From: Roseibaca calidilacus
GTDB lineage: Bacteria; Pseudomonadota; Alphaproteobacteria; Rhodobacterales; Rhodobacteraceae
Assembly: GCF_001517585.1 (NCBI RefSeq)
Contig: NZ_FBYC01000004.1
Location: 1,116,001-1,180,000 of the forward strand
Length of the DNA: 64,000 nucleotides
Reading direction: 5' to 3'
The notes below the pieces were generated by a model that worked only from the letters and a program-made list of their open reading frames with translations, had not been told where the DNA came from and did not search any database. Within the stretch, counting starts at the first letter, position 1; each line of letters begins with the position of its first letter. A program made the translations under genes and the position numbers. Positions 42,439-50,570 of the stretch are shown in pieces.

Positions 42439-43226
42439 GCGCCGATCTGGTCGCAGCGCTGAATGACCTTGGCGCGGCTTTCGGCCCCATATTGCAGGCC
42501 GCATTGGTCGTGTTCCTGCGCGTCGGCGCGATGATGACCTTGCTGCCCGCCTTCGGCGAAGCGGTCGTCCCGGTCCGGGTGCGCATCGCATTGGCACTGG
42601 CCTTCACCGCCGTCATCACCCCCGCGCTGGCCCCCGATCTTCCCCCCTTGCCGCAAAGCCCGGTGCCACTTCTTTCCCTTGTTGCCACGGAAACCGTTGC
42701 CGGGTTTGCCTTGGGCGCGGGGCTGCGCTTGTTCGTGGTGGTGCTGCAAATTGCCGGAACCATCGCCGCGCAAGCCACGTCGCTATCGCAATTTTTTGGT
42801 GGCGCAGGGGTGGACCCGCAACCGGCCATGTCGCAAATTCTGGTCATGGGCGGGCTGGCCTTGGCGGTCACATTGGGGCTGCATGTGCGGCTGACGGAAT
42901 TGCTGCTGCTGTCCTATCAATTCATTGCGCCCGGCCGCTTCCCCAACGCAAGCGATATGGGCGATTGGGGCGTGGCGCAGGTCTCGCGCGCTTTCGCGCT
43001 GGCCTTTTCGCTGTCTATGCCATTCGTCATCCTATCGCTGGTCTTCTACGTTGCGCTTGGCGCCATCAACAAAGCCATGCCGCAATTGATGGTCGCCTTT
43101 GTCGGGGCGCCCGCGATCACCTTTGCCGGGCTGGCGCTTTTGTTGCTGACCGTGCCGATGATCCTGCCAATCTGGCATGACGCATTTGCCAGCTTCATTG
43201 CCGACCCGTTGGAGGGCACGCCATGA
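42435..43226 (+). CDS. fliR: Flagellar export gate protein FliR
   Basis: The 263-residue inner-membrane component of the export gate has six hydrophobic segments. FLRVGAMMTLLPAFGEAVVPVRVRIALALAFT near the start and GALRLF-like GAGLRLFVVVLQIAGTIAAQATSLS are typical of FliR. FGGAGVDPQPAMSQIL matches the conserved loop. The start overlaps the flhA stop (ATGA) and its end overlaps flhB likewise. The reading frame stays open upstream inside flhA but without a start signal. Confidence 0.95.
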   Translation: MSADLVAALNDLGAAFGPILQAALVVFLRVGAMMTLLPAFGEAVVPVRVRIALALAFTAVITPALAPDLPPLPQSPVPLLSLVATETVAGFALGAGLRLFVVVLQIAGTIAAQATSLSQFFGGAGVDPQPAMSQILVMGGLALAVTLGLHVRLTELLLLSYQFIAPGRFPNASDMGDWGVAQVSRAFALAFSLSMPFVILSLVFYVALGAINKAMPQLMVAFVGAPAITFAGLALLLLTVPMILPIWHDAFASFIADPLEGTP

Positions 43227-44308
43227 GCGAAGAGGACAGCACCGAAAAGGAATTCGAGGCAAGCCAGCGCAAGCTGGAAGAGCAGCGCCGCAAGGGCGAG
43301 GTGCCACGCTCGACCGATATCAATACCGCCGCCGCCTATCTGGGGCTGCTGATCGCGGCCGTGGCACTTGGGCAATCCGGCATAACCCGGCTTGGAGAGT
43401 TGGGCACCGTGCTGCTGCAACAGGCCGACAGCCTGTCGGCACTGGCCGCACAGGGCGCGCGCCCTGTGATCGGCACCGTCATTGCTGACACCGTGCTGGC
43501 CAGCCTGCCCCTATTCGCACTGCCCTTCGCGCTGGTCTGGGCGGCCTTGTTTGCGCAGCGCGCCGTCATTTTCGCCCCCGAGAAACTGCACCCCAAGCTG
43601 TCGCGCATTTCCCTGATCTCGAACGCGCAAAACAAGTTCGGGCGGGGCGGCTTGTTCGAATTCGCCAAGAGCACCGTCAAACTGGCGGTCATCTCTGCGG
43701 TGCTGTGGGTGTTCCTGTTGCACGAATTGCCCAATATTCTGCACAGCCTGTATCTGACCCCGGCGCTCGCCTCGACAGAGCTGATGCAGATGGTCCTGCG
43801 CTTTTTGCTGCTGGTTTTCGTGCTGTCCATGCTTATCGGCGCGATCGATTTTTTCTGGCAACGCGCAGAGCATCTGCGCAAGAACCGCATGTCGCACAAG
43901 GAAATGCGCGACGACATGAAGTCGACAGAGGGCGACCCCCATGCCAAAAGCGAACGCACCCGCCGAGGGCGCGAGATTGCCACCAACCGCATGTTGGCAG
44001 ATGTGCCGCAAGCGAATGTGGTGATCGTGAACCCCGAACATTATGCCGTCGCGCTGAAATGGTCCGCCACCGATCTGGGCGCGCCGGTCTGCGTGGCCAA
44101 GGGCACCGATGAGGTTGCCGCGCGCATCCGCGAGCGCGCGCAAGAAGCAGGTGTGCCCTTGCACCGCGACCCGCCCACTGCCCGCGCGCTGCATGCCAGT
44201 GTCGATATCGGCGCGGAAATTGCGCCGGAACATTACGGCGCGGTCGCTGCCGCCATCCGCTTTGCAGAGGCGATGCGCGCCAAGGCCGCCAAAGGCCGCT
44301 GGGCATGA
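43223..44308 (+). CDS. flhB: Flagellar export switch protein FlhB (NPEH variant)
   Basis: The 361-residue export-specificity switch has a basic N-terminus (EFEASQRKLEEQRRKGEVPRSTD), four membrane helices (about 30-215), and a cytosolic domain with MSHKEMRDDMKSTEGDPH. The self-cleavage site, NPTH in most FlhB proteins, reads NPEH here at about residues 270-273. Asn-Pro, the cleaved bond, is retained. The final segment (VARIRERAQEAGVPLHRDPPTARALH) is typical. Operon overlaps on both sides are 4 bp. Confidence 0.95.
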   Translation: MSEEDSTEKEFEASQRKLEEQRRKGEVPRSTDINTAAAYLGLLIAAVALGQSGITRLGELGTVLLQQADSLSALAAQGARPVIGTVIADTVLASLPLFALPFALVWAALFAQRAVIFAPEKLHPKLSRISLISNAQNKFGRGGLFEFAKSTVKLAVISAVLWVFLLHELPNILHSLYLTPALASTELMQMVLRFLLLVFVLSMLIGAIDFFWQRAEHLRKNRMSHKEMRDDMKSTEGDPHAKSERTRRGREIATNRMLADVPQANVVIVNPEHYAVALKWSATDLGAPVCVAKGTDEVAARIRERAQEAGVPLHRDPPTARALHASVDIGAEIAPEHYGAVAAAIRFAEAMRAKAAKGRWA

Positions 44309-44646
44309 GCGGCGCTGGGTTGGAGCAATTGGGCCAGCTTGCCGCGCTGTTGCGCGACCGCGATCTTGCGCGGCTGGGCAGGCTTGCGCGCGAACGTCAG
44401 GCGCTTGCGAACAAAATCGACCGCCTATCCACCCGGATCGAGATTGACGAAGATCCGGCACTGAATGCCGCGCGTCTGGCCCATGCGCGCTGGGCAGAGC
44501 AAAACCGCATTCGCCTGAACCCGGTTCTGGCCCGCCAGACCGCGCAGGTCATGGCCCAAAAAGCGGTTTGCGCCCGCAGCATGGGGCGCGCGCAAGTGCT
44601 GGAGAAACTGCGCGCCAAACGCGCCCCGAAAGGTCAGGAGCGCTAG
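44305..44646 (+). CDS. Small coiled-coil protein at end of flhA-fliR-flhB operon
   Basis: This 113-residue protein was not recognised by domain. It is mostly one long charged helix (LAALLRDRDLARLGRLARERQALANKIDRLSTRIE, later ARWAEQNRIRLNPVLARQTAQVMAQKAVCARSMGRAQVLEKL). The layout resembles small flagellar export chaperones such as FliJ or FlgN, and the ATGA overlap with flhB favours a flagellar role. That is inference. It ends overlapping the convergent aminopeptidase gene by 4 bp. Confidence 0.7.
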   Translation: MSGAGLEQLGQLAALLRDRDLARLGRLARERQALANKIDRLSTRIEIDEDPALNAARLAHARWAEQNRIRLNPVLARQTAQVMAQKAVCARSMGRAQVLEKLRAKRAPKGQER

Positions 44647-45884
44647 ATCACCCAAGCACCCGCGCGCATCAGCGGCACCGGGTCGGCGCCGTTGCGCAGC
44701 CCGTCCACATCGGTGCGCCCGTCGCCAATCATCCAATCCACATGGATCAGGCTGGAATTGCCGCCGCGCGCCGCGATCTCTTGCGGGGACAGGTCGGTCC
44801 CGTCCAAGCATGACGCATAACATTGCCCCATGGCGATATGCGACGCCGCGTTTTCATCAAACAGCGTGTTGTAGAACAGATGCCCGCATTGCGACACCGG
44901 CGAGCCATGCGGCACGAGCGCCACTTCGCCCAAACGTGCCGCCCCCGCATCGGTGCCGATCATCTGCGACAGCACGTCTTGTCCGCGAGTCGCCGTGGCG
45001 GATACCGCCCGCCCGCCCTCAAAGCGCATCTCGATCGCCTCGATCAGCGTGCCGTGGTGCGACAGGGGTTTCGTCGCACGCACCACCCCATCGACCCGGT
45101 CGGCATGGGGGGTGGTGAACACTTCTTCGGTCGGAATATTGGGGTTACATGTTACGCCGTTGCGCGCCTGTGACGCGCCGCCTTGCCAGACATGGCCATC
45201 GGCCAAACCGACACGCAAATCCGTGCCTGCGCCGGTAAAATGCAGCGCGTCAAAGCGCGCTGTGTTCAGCGCGGCGCAGCGGGCAGCCAGCGCGGCATTA
45301 TGCTCGGCCCAAGCGGCGACCGGGTCGTCGCGGTCCAGTCGCGCGGTGCGCGCAATTGACTGGGCCAGTTTCGCCACCGCCTCGGCCTCTGGCAAATCGG
45401 GGAAGATGCGTGCAGCCCAGGCCGGTGTCGGGCAGGCGATGATCGACCAGTTTATCCGAAACCCAGCGATATGCGACAGCGCCGGGCGGTAGGCCGACGC
45501 ATTGGCGTGGTTGGCGCGGCCGACATGGGCGCTGTTCTGGTCCGACAGCAAAAACGGGTCTTCGCCCACCAGCGCCAAGCGGGCAGCCCCGTCACTACAG
45601 GCTTGCGCCATCCCGTCATACAGCCAGCCCGGCGCATGATCGAACGCGGCGTCCGTGCCGTGCAGATAGCGCGCGCGCGTGATTTCCGCGTCGCTCAGGA
45701 TGGGTGTTACCAGTTTTGCCCCGGCGCGATAGGCTTCTGCCGTGATAGCGCGGGCCAAGGGCAAGGCGCTTGTGGGCGCGGTCATGACCAATTCCTGCTC
45801 GGGTTGCAGGTTTACACCAACCCGCACCGCAAGCCGCGCCAGCGCCTGCAACATATCTTGGTCCAGATCGGTCATATCACGCAT
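44643..45884 (-). CDS. M29 family aminopeptidase
   Basis: The 413-residue protein fits the thermophilic aminopeptidase (M29) family, dinuclear metallopeptidases. Seen are TDLRVGLADGHVWQGG, CNPNIPTEEVFTTPHADRVDGVVRATKPL (metal-ligand Glu and His), FYNTLFDENAASHIAMGQCY, and HVDWMIGDGRTDVDGL near the C-terminus, all family landmarks. The start (MRDMTD) has GGAGG six bases upstream. It lies 49 bp after fliL on the same strand and may be read from the flagellar operon, but it has no known flagellar role. Confidence 0.9.
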   Translation of the reverse strand: MRDMTDLDQDMLQALARLAVRVGVNLQPEQELVMTAPTSALPLARAITAEAYRAGAKLVTPILSDAEITRARYLHGTDAAFDHAPGWLYDGMAQACSDGAARLALVGEDPFLLSDQNSAHVGRANHANASAYRPALSHIAGFRINWSIIACPTPAWAARIFPDLPEAEAVAKLAQSIARTARLDRDDPVAAWAEHNAALAARCAALNTARFDALHFTGAGTDLRVGLADGHVWQGGASQARNGVTCNPNIPTEEVFTTPHADRVDGVVRATKPLSHHGTLIEAIEMRFEGGRAVSATATRGQDVLSQMIGTDAGAARLGEVALVPHGSPVSQCGHLFYNTLFDENAASHIAMGQCYASCLDGTDLSPQEIAARGGNSSLIHVDWMIGDGRTDVDGLRNGADPVPLMRAGAWVI

Positions 45885-45933
45885 CCCAGCCTCCATGTTA
45901 TTGGCCAGAAGCTGGGTCATCACAGGCGCGGGG

Positions 45934-46398
45934 TCAAGCGCCGTTGCGCAGGATATTGGTGATAAGCACTTCAAACACCACGCCGTCGCCCATGACCTGC
46001 ACAGCCGATTCCAGCAACGCCTTGCGCAGCAGCGCCAAGGTGTTATGCGCGGTGAACATCCCCTCGAACCCGCCGGTATTGGCATGGTCAAACAGGATTT
46101 GCAGCATCCGGTCGCGCAGCAACGGCTCTTTGTCGGCAACCGCAAGACTGCTGCTTGCCTCAACCTCCAGCGCCAGTTCGATCACCACGATAGAGGTCAC
46201 GCGCCCCGCCGCGACCAACGGGACAAGGAACTGTCCGTCGAACTCGTAAAGCTCGGTCACAGGGGCTTCGATCGGCGCTGCCGCTTCGGTCTGCGTGCCT
46301 TCGGGCAGCGGTTCTGGCGCCGGGCGCAGCACAAAGCCAGCCCCCGCCCCGCCCGCAAGGCCCAGCAACATCAACAGGATCGGTAGGATCTTGGCCAT
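45934..46398 (-). CDS. fliL: Flagellar basal body-associated protein FliL
   Basis: The 154-residue protein has a single N-terminal membrane segment (about 4-24, LPILLMLLGLAGGAGAGFVL), a linker rich in P and E, and a periplasmic domain. The conserved FliL pattern is present (LYEFDGQFLVPLV, VVIELALEVE, LRDRMLQILFDHANTG, and the C-terminal ALLESAVQVMGDGVVFEVLITNIL). FliL sits around the stator and supports motor function. GGAGGGG precedes the start, 17 bp after flgH. Confidence 0.9.
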   Translation of the reverse strand: MAKILPILLMLLGLAGGAGAGFVLRPAPEPLPEGTQTEAAAPIEAPVTELYEFDGQFLVPLVAAGRVTSIVVIELALEVEASSSLAVADKEPLLRDRMLQILFDHANTGGFEGMFTAHNTLALLRKALLESAVQVMGDGVVFEVLITNILRNGA

Positions 46399-46415
46399 GG
46401 CCCCTCCAGATGCCC

Positions 46416-47141
46416 TTAGAAAGGCGTGATGATTTCCAGAATCTGCGATCCATAGCGCGGCTGCTGCACGCCAGAGAGGATACCGCGCCCACCATAGGAA
46501 ATGCGCGCATTGGCGATCTTGTCATAGCCGATCTCATTTTGGCGCGAGATATCGGCGGGGCGCACATAGCCGGTGACAAGCAATTCGCGCAATTCATGAT
46601 TGACGCGCACCTCTTGCCGCCCTTCGATGCGCAGAATGTCATTGGGCAGCCGTTCCACCACGGTCGAGGCGACACGCAGGGTCAGTTGTTCATTGCGGCT
46701 GACGGACCCGCTGCCGGAAAACTCTGTCCCGCCTTGGGTTTCGATCCCGGCTGCAAGGCTTAGGCCCCCCGGCAAATTGCGGTCAATCGCTTCGGGAATG
46801 CCGAAAAGCGACGGACCGGCCATGCTATTGGAACCGCTGCGCCCGCGCGCGGTGGTGTTTGACATCTGCGCGCTGTCGTCAATCTCTATGACCACGGTCA
46901 GAATATCGCCGGGCGAGGACGCGCGCCGGTCCCCAAGTAAAGAACGCTCCCCGGCCGACCAGAGCGAGGCGCGGTCCTTGGGCGTGTCAACCACGCTTTC
47001 ATCGGGCAACGGCACCCGATATAGGGCAGCATGTTCGAAACCATCCTCTGGGGCGGTGAAATCTGGTGCGCGCCCCACTTGGGATAGCGGTTCGCAGGCC
47101 AAAAGCGGCAGGCACATCAAAGGCAGTATCAGCGGGCGCAT
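46416..47141 (-). CDS. flgH: Flagellar L-ring lipoprotein FlgH
   Basis: The 241-residue outer-membrane L-ring subunit has a lipoprotein signal, with the lipidated Cys at residue 16 (LPLLAC). Family motifs are SLWSAGERSLLGDRRASSPGDILTVVIEIDD, the NQLTLRVASTVVERLPNDILRIEGRQEVRVNHE stretch, the GYVRPADIS segment and the end YGSQILEIITPF. The start has AAGGAAA upstream; the open frame beyond it is unsupported. It is part of the minus-strand rod/ring operon. FlgI is not in the window. Confidence 0.96.
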   Translation of the reverse strand: MRPLILPLMCLPLLACEPLSQVGRAPDFTAPEDGFEHAALYRVPLPDESVVDTPKDRASLWSAGERSLLGDRRASSPGDILTVVIEIDDSAQMSNTTARGRSGSNSMAGPSLFGIPEAIDRNLPGGLSLAAGIETQGGTEFSGSGSVSRNEQLTLRVASTVVERLPNDILRIEGRQEVRVNHELRELLVTGYVRPADISRQNEIGYDKIANARISYGGRGILSGVQQPRYGSQILEIITPF

Positions 47142-47172
47142 GGGGTTTCCTTCGCGGCAGGGGGTGCATGTC

Positions 47173-47598
47173 TCATGGCGTTGTTGTCGGGCCGACATCG
47201 ACCTGGCCGAAGCTGGTGACACGGCCCTGCACCGATTGGCGCGAGGCAAGGTTCATCACCGTCACCGTATCGCCCAGTGCCGCGCGCCCCAGCGCGCGCC
47301 CTTCCGAACGTATGGTCAGACCGCCTTGGCGATAGAGCATCGTGACGGTTTCGTTGCGCTCTATCACCGCGGCGGGCGCAAGGTCGGCCAGCCGCAGCGG
47401 GCGGCCCGGATAGATGGCGACACGCGCTTCCAGCCCAACCACCTGCACCGGGTCGCTGGCCACGCCCGGAAGTTGGCCGCGCTGCACGGCCACATCGCCC
47501 GCGCGCACCACCTCTGTCGCGCGGATAAGCCGGGTTGCGACCAAGGCGTCGGCAAAGGCCGGCAGCGGCACCAACACCAGCAGCACAAGCGGCCACAT
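47173..47598 (-). CDS. flgA: Flagellar P-ring chaperone FlgA
   Basis: The 141-residue periplasmic chaperone for P-ring assembly has a signal peptide at residues 1-16 (MWPLVLLVLVPLPAFA). An SAF-type domain follows: TEVVRAGDVAVQRG, GLEARVAIYPGRPLRLADLAPA and VIERNETVTMLYRQGGLTI, ending GRVTSFGQVDVGP. It is shorter than E. coli FlgA, lacking the N-terminal extra domain, as is usual in alphaproteobacteria. The start shares one base with the flgG stop (TGATG). Confidence 0.92.
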   Translation of the reverse strand: MWPLVLLVLVPLPAFADALVATRLIRATEVVRAGDVAVQRGQLPGVASDPVQVVGLEARVAIYPGRPLRLADLAPAAVIERNETVTMLYRQGGLTIRSEGRALGRAALGDTVTVMNLASRQSVQGRVTSFGQVDVGPTTTP

Positions 47599-48383
47599 CA
47601 GCGCACCTGCGTCGTTGCGCCCATCATCTGGTCGGCGGCGGTGATGACCTTGGCATTCAGTTCATAGCCACGCTGCGCCTTGATAAGTTCAGTCATCTCG
47701 CGCACCGGGTCGACTGAGCTTTCTTCCAGATAGCCTTGGCGCAAGGTGCCCAAGCCATCTTGGCCCGGCACGCCCTGAAAGGCGGGGCCAGAGGCTTCGG
47801 TTTCCAAAAACAGGTTCGAGCCGATCGCCTCTAGCCCCTTTTCATTGGTGAAATTGGCAAGGGTCAACTGCCCCAGACGCTGCGGCTGGATATTGCCGAT
47901 GAAATAGGCGAATATCTCACCCTCTGAATTGATGCTTAGATCGCGCGCGTCACTCGGGATAACGATGCCGGGGGCCAGTTCGTAGCCTTCGGAATTCACG
48001 ATCAACCCGTCGCCGGTGCGCTTCAGGCCACCGTCGCGGGTATAGGCCGCATCGCCATTGGGCAGGGTCACTTCCAGATAGCCTTTGCCTTCGATCGCGA
48101 CATCCAGATCATTGCCGGTATAGGTTGAAGCCCCTTGCTGGATTTGCATCCCCACCGCGGCTGGTCGCACGCCAAGCCCAACCTGCACGCCGGTGGGCAA
48201 CACCGTGCCGTCAGAGGCCGAGATGGAACCGGCGCGCGCGAATTGCTGGTAATGCAGGTCGGCGAATTCGGCGCGGCGGGCATTATACCCCGTGGTGCTC
48301 ATATTCGCGAGATTGTTGGAAATTGTATCCACACGCATTTGTTGTGCGGTCATGCCGGTCGCGGCAATTTGCAGGGCTTTCAT
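47598..48383 (-). CDS. flgG: Flagellar distal rod protein FlgG
   Basis: The 261-residue distal rod protein has the rod/hook N-terminal motif MKALQIAATGMTAQQMRVDTISNNLANMSTTGYNARRAEF. Its central D1 domain has GNDLDVAIEGKGYLEVTLPNGD, and the C-terminal rod motif is ESSVDPVREMTELIKAQRGYELNAKVITAADQMM. The N- and C-terminal helices form the rod coiled coil. The length matches FlgG (about 260). The start has GGAGG upstream. Confidence 0.97.
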   Translation of the reverse strand: MKALQIAATGMTAQQMRVDTISNNLANMSTTGYNARRAEFADLHYQQFARAGSISASDGTVLPTGVQVGLGVRPAAVGMQIQQGASTYTGNDLDVAIEGKGYLEVTLPNGDAAYTRDGGLKRTGDGLIVNSEGYELAPGIVIPSDARDLSINSEGEIFAYFIGNIQPQRLGQLTLANFTNEKGLEAIGSNLFLETEASGPAFQGVPGQDGLGTLRQGYLEESSVDPVREMTELIKAQRGYELNAKVITAADQMMGATTQVR

Positions 48384-48401
48384 TCGAACCTCCGGTTCTG
48401 G

Positions 48402-49118
48402 TTAACGGCCAAGTGTCTGGATCACGCCCTTGATGCGGTCATCCTCGCGGTCCATCAGGCTTTTGCCGCGCTCATAGGCGCGCTGCACTTCGATCATGCG
48501 CGACAATTCCAGCATCGGGTCGACATTCGATTCTTCGAGGAAACCTTGCAGGATTTGCGGGTTCTCGACCGGGACCACGTCGCCCTCGACCGCGAAAAGC
48601 GTGCCTGCCGCGCGCGAGATGGCGACCGGGTCGGCGGGCATGACCAGCCCGACCTGCCCCAACGGCACGCCATTTGCCGACAGAGTGCCATCGCGCGCCA
48701 GTTTCACATCGCGCGCATCCGGGGGCACGAAGATCGGCGCGCCCCCGGCATCAAGCAGCCGATGACCATCGGGGTTGACCAGTTCACCTGCCGCATTCGG
48801 GGTGAATATACCCGCGCGTGTCAGCCTTGGGCCTTGGGCGGTTTCCAACTGGAAAAACCCGTCGCCTTCGACCGCGAAATCAAACGGAGCATTGGTCTGC
48901 GACATGCCCCCCTGAAGCTGTATTGTCTGGCGCGTATTGCCCAACGCCATCGAGATTGACGGCTCGGCCCTTCCCATGCCGACCACGAATTCGGAAAAGA
49001 CAACGCCTTCGCGGCGATAGCCCGTGGTGGCGGCGTTGGCGATATTATGCGCCACCACCTGCAATTCGCGCTGCAACCCCGACATTCGGGTCAGCATAAC
49101 ATAAGATGCATTGTCCAT
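48402..49118 (-). CDS. flgF: Flagellar proximal rod protein FlgF
   Basis: The 238-residue proximal rod protein begins MDNASYVMLTRMSGLQRELQVVAHNIANAATTGYRREGVVF. It has FAVEGDGFFQLETAQGPRLTRAGIF in the middle and ESNVDPMLELSRMIEVQRAYERGKSLMDREDDRIK at the end. It is distinguished from FlgG by shorter length, the MDNASY start and its place upstream of flgG. Its start codon is one base away from the fliQ stop, so translation is probably coupled. Confidence 0.95.
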   Translation of the reverse strand: MDNASYVMLTRMSGLQRELQVVAHNIANAATTGYRREGVVFSEFVVGMGRAEPSISMALGNTRQTIQLQGGMSQTNAPFDFAVEGDGFFQLETAQGPRLTRAGIFTPNAAGELVNPDGHRLLDAGGAPIFVPPDARDVKLARDGTLSANGVPLGQVGLVMPADPVAISRAAGTLFAVEGDVVPVENPQILQGFLEESNVDPMLELSRMIEVQRAYERGKSLMDREDDRIKGVIQTLGR

Positions 49119-49119
49119 C

Positions 49120-49386
49120 TTAGCCCCCCGCGATCAGTGGTAGGATTTCGTCCTGAAAATAGCTGACCAGCGTGGCGGTCATAAAGCTCATCGAGACCCA
49201 GAACACCGCGACAATGGCCAAAAGTTTTGGCACGAAGGTTAGCGACATTTCCTGAATAGAAGTCAGCGCCTGAAACAAGCCAACGCCCACCCCCGCTACC
49301 AGCGCCGCCCCAAGGATGGGCGCAGAGATCAGCGTGCCGATCCACAGCCCTTGCCGCAGAGTGTCGAAAAAGATCACCTCATCCAT
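49120..49386 (-). CDS. fliQ: Flagellar export gate protein FliQ
   Basis: The 88-residue protein is normal in length for FliQ. It has two membrane helices (about 16-40 and 53-75) with LRQGLWIGTLISAPILGAALVAGVGVGLFQALTSIQEMSLTFVPK, which carries the conserved QIQE/TFVPK core. It forms part of the FliPQR export pore. It sits in the rod operon between fliE and flgF; FliP is not in the window. Confidence 0.95.
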   Translation of the reverse strand: MDEVIFFDTLRQGLWIGTLISAPILGAALVAGVGVGLFQALTSIQEMSLTFVPKLLAIVAVFWVSMSFMTATLVSYFQDEILPLIAGG

Positions 49387-49390
49387 GGTG

Positions 49391-49681
49391 TCAGACCGGC
49401 ATCCGAAGGATTTCCAGATAGGCTTCGACCACCCTGTCGCGCACGCTGACGGCGGTCTGCACGGCAAGCTCTGTATCGGCCAGCGCCTGCACAAGCGCAT
49501 GGGGGTCGGCCCCGCTGACCATAGAGGCCGTGGCCGCCTGTTCATTGGCATGTAGCCCAGACACGACCCCCCCGACCGCCTGCCCAAAAGCCGCCTCGGC
49601 GCGGGCTGGGGTTGGGCCGGGTTGGGCCGCGTCGCGGGCGCGGTCATAGCCGCTGATGGCAAGAGAAGATGGAATTTGCAT
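49391..49681 (-). CDS. fliE: Flagellar hook-basal body protein FliE
   Basis: The 96-residue protein joins the MS ring to the rod. The C-terminal FliE pattern is clear: VSGLHANEQAATASMVSGADPHALVQALADTELAVQTAVSVRDRVVEAYLEILRMPV. I chose ATG over a TTG three codons upstream because AAGGATTG is then at proper spacing. It is adjacent to flgC and fliQ in the rod operon. Confidence 0.95.
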   Translation of the reverse strand: MQIPSSLAISGYDRARDAAQPGPTPARAEAAFGQAVGGVVSGLHANEQAATASMVSGADPHALVQALADTELAVQTAVSVRDRVVEAYLEILRMPV

Positions 49682-49696
49682 TGGTTTCAATCCTTG

Positions 49697-50089
49697 TTAG
49701 CGTCGCAGCAGGTCAATCAGGCTTTGTGACATCTGCCGCGCCTGATCGAACATCGCCAGATTTGCTTCGTAACTGCGCCCGGCCTCGCGGGCATCGGCCA
49801 TCTCGATCATGGTGGAGACGGTCGAGCCCAGGTAATAGCCGTCCTCATCCGCCAACGCGTGGCCGGGGTCATAAACGCGTGGCAGCTCGCCTCGGTCCAG
49901 CTTGACCGGTCCTGTGGCCACGGTTGTGACCCCGCGCGCGCGGTCAAGTTGGGCGATAAAATCGATGGTTTTGCGCCGGTAGCCGGGGGTGTCGGCATTG
50001 GCGATATTCTCTGCCACATGCCGCATCCGGCGCGATTGCGCATCCATGCCAGAGGCGGCAATGCTGAAGGTGGAAAACAGGTCTGCCAT
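49697..50089 (-). CDS. flgC: Flagellar proximal rod protein FlgC
   Basis: The 130-residue protein begins FSTFSIAASGMDAQSRRMRHVAENIANADTPGYRRKTIDF, the rod-protein motif. It ends with SYEANLAMFDQARQMSQSLIDLLRR, the family's C-terminal helix. VYDPGHALADEDGYYLGSTVSTMIEMADARE in between is characteristic of FlgC. It follows flgB with an 11-bp gap. Confidence 0.96.
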   Translation of the reverse strand: MADLFSTFSIAASGMDAQSRRMRHVAENIANADTPGYRRKTIDFIAQLDRARGVTTVATGPVKLDRGELPRVYDPGHALADEDGYYLGSTVSTMIEMADAREAGRSYEANLAMFDQARQMSQSLIDLLRR

Positions 50090-50100
50090 AGGCCCCCCTT

Positions 50101-50466
50101 CTATCGGCCAAGCGCCGCGCGCAGGATGCCCCGGGCAGAGCCATAGACAGCCAATGCCAGATCATGCGACTGCCGGGTTTCAGCGGCGCGCATCATCTCA
50201 TGCTCTAACGAAACACTGTTGCCATTGGGGGCTTGGGCGCCGCCAATTTCGAACAGGCGTGGCGGGTCCATGTGGTGCAGGCGGCCTGCGCGCAGATTGT
50301 CCATAACCCCTGCCTGTTGCAGGTAGGTGCCGAAGGACGCCACGTCACGCGCGCGAAAGCCGGGCGTGTCAGCATTGGCCACGTTCTGCGAGATGACGAC
50401 CTGACGCTGCGCGGCGTGGCGCGCCATGGCCTGTGACAGCCGCATGATGGTTGGTGTGTCTAACAT
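50101..50466 (-). CDS. flgB: Flagellar proximal rod protein FlgB
   Basis: This 121-residue protein is the first gene of the minus-strand rod operon. MARHAAQRQVVISQNVANADTPGFRARDVASF is the conserved N-terminal motif, and GNSVSLEHEMMRAAETRQSHDLALAVYGSARGILRAALGR the FlgB-specific C-terminus. An ATG ten codons upstream is possible, but the chosen one has GGGAGAAG at good spacing. It is divergent from fliI. Confidence 0.95.
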   Translation of the reverse strand: MLDTPTIMRLSQAMARHAAQRQVVISQNVANADTPGFRARDVASFGTYLQQAGVMDNLRAGRLHHMDPPRLFEIGGAQAPNGNSVSLEHEMMRAAETRQSHDLALAVYGSARGILRAALGR

Positions 50467-50570
50467 GAGGGCTTCTCCCGTCATTGCGATACACAAAGCC
50501 TTAAGGCTGATTCGCTTAATGTTCGGTAAGCAAGACCGTGCCTATGCGCGTTTAAGTTGAATGAGGGAAG
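50467..50570. promoter_or_regulatory. Divergent flgB/fliI control region with palindrome
   Basis: These 104 bases must hold promoters for both the rod operon and fliI. It contains a perfect 12-bp palindrome AGCCTTAAGGCT at 50497-50508 and a second TTAA 11 bp further (50516-50519). TTAA half-sites recall CtrA boxes, known regulators of one flagellar set in Rhodobacter, but the canonical spacing is 7 bp, so this is only a candidate site. Confidence 0.35.
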
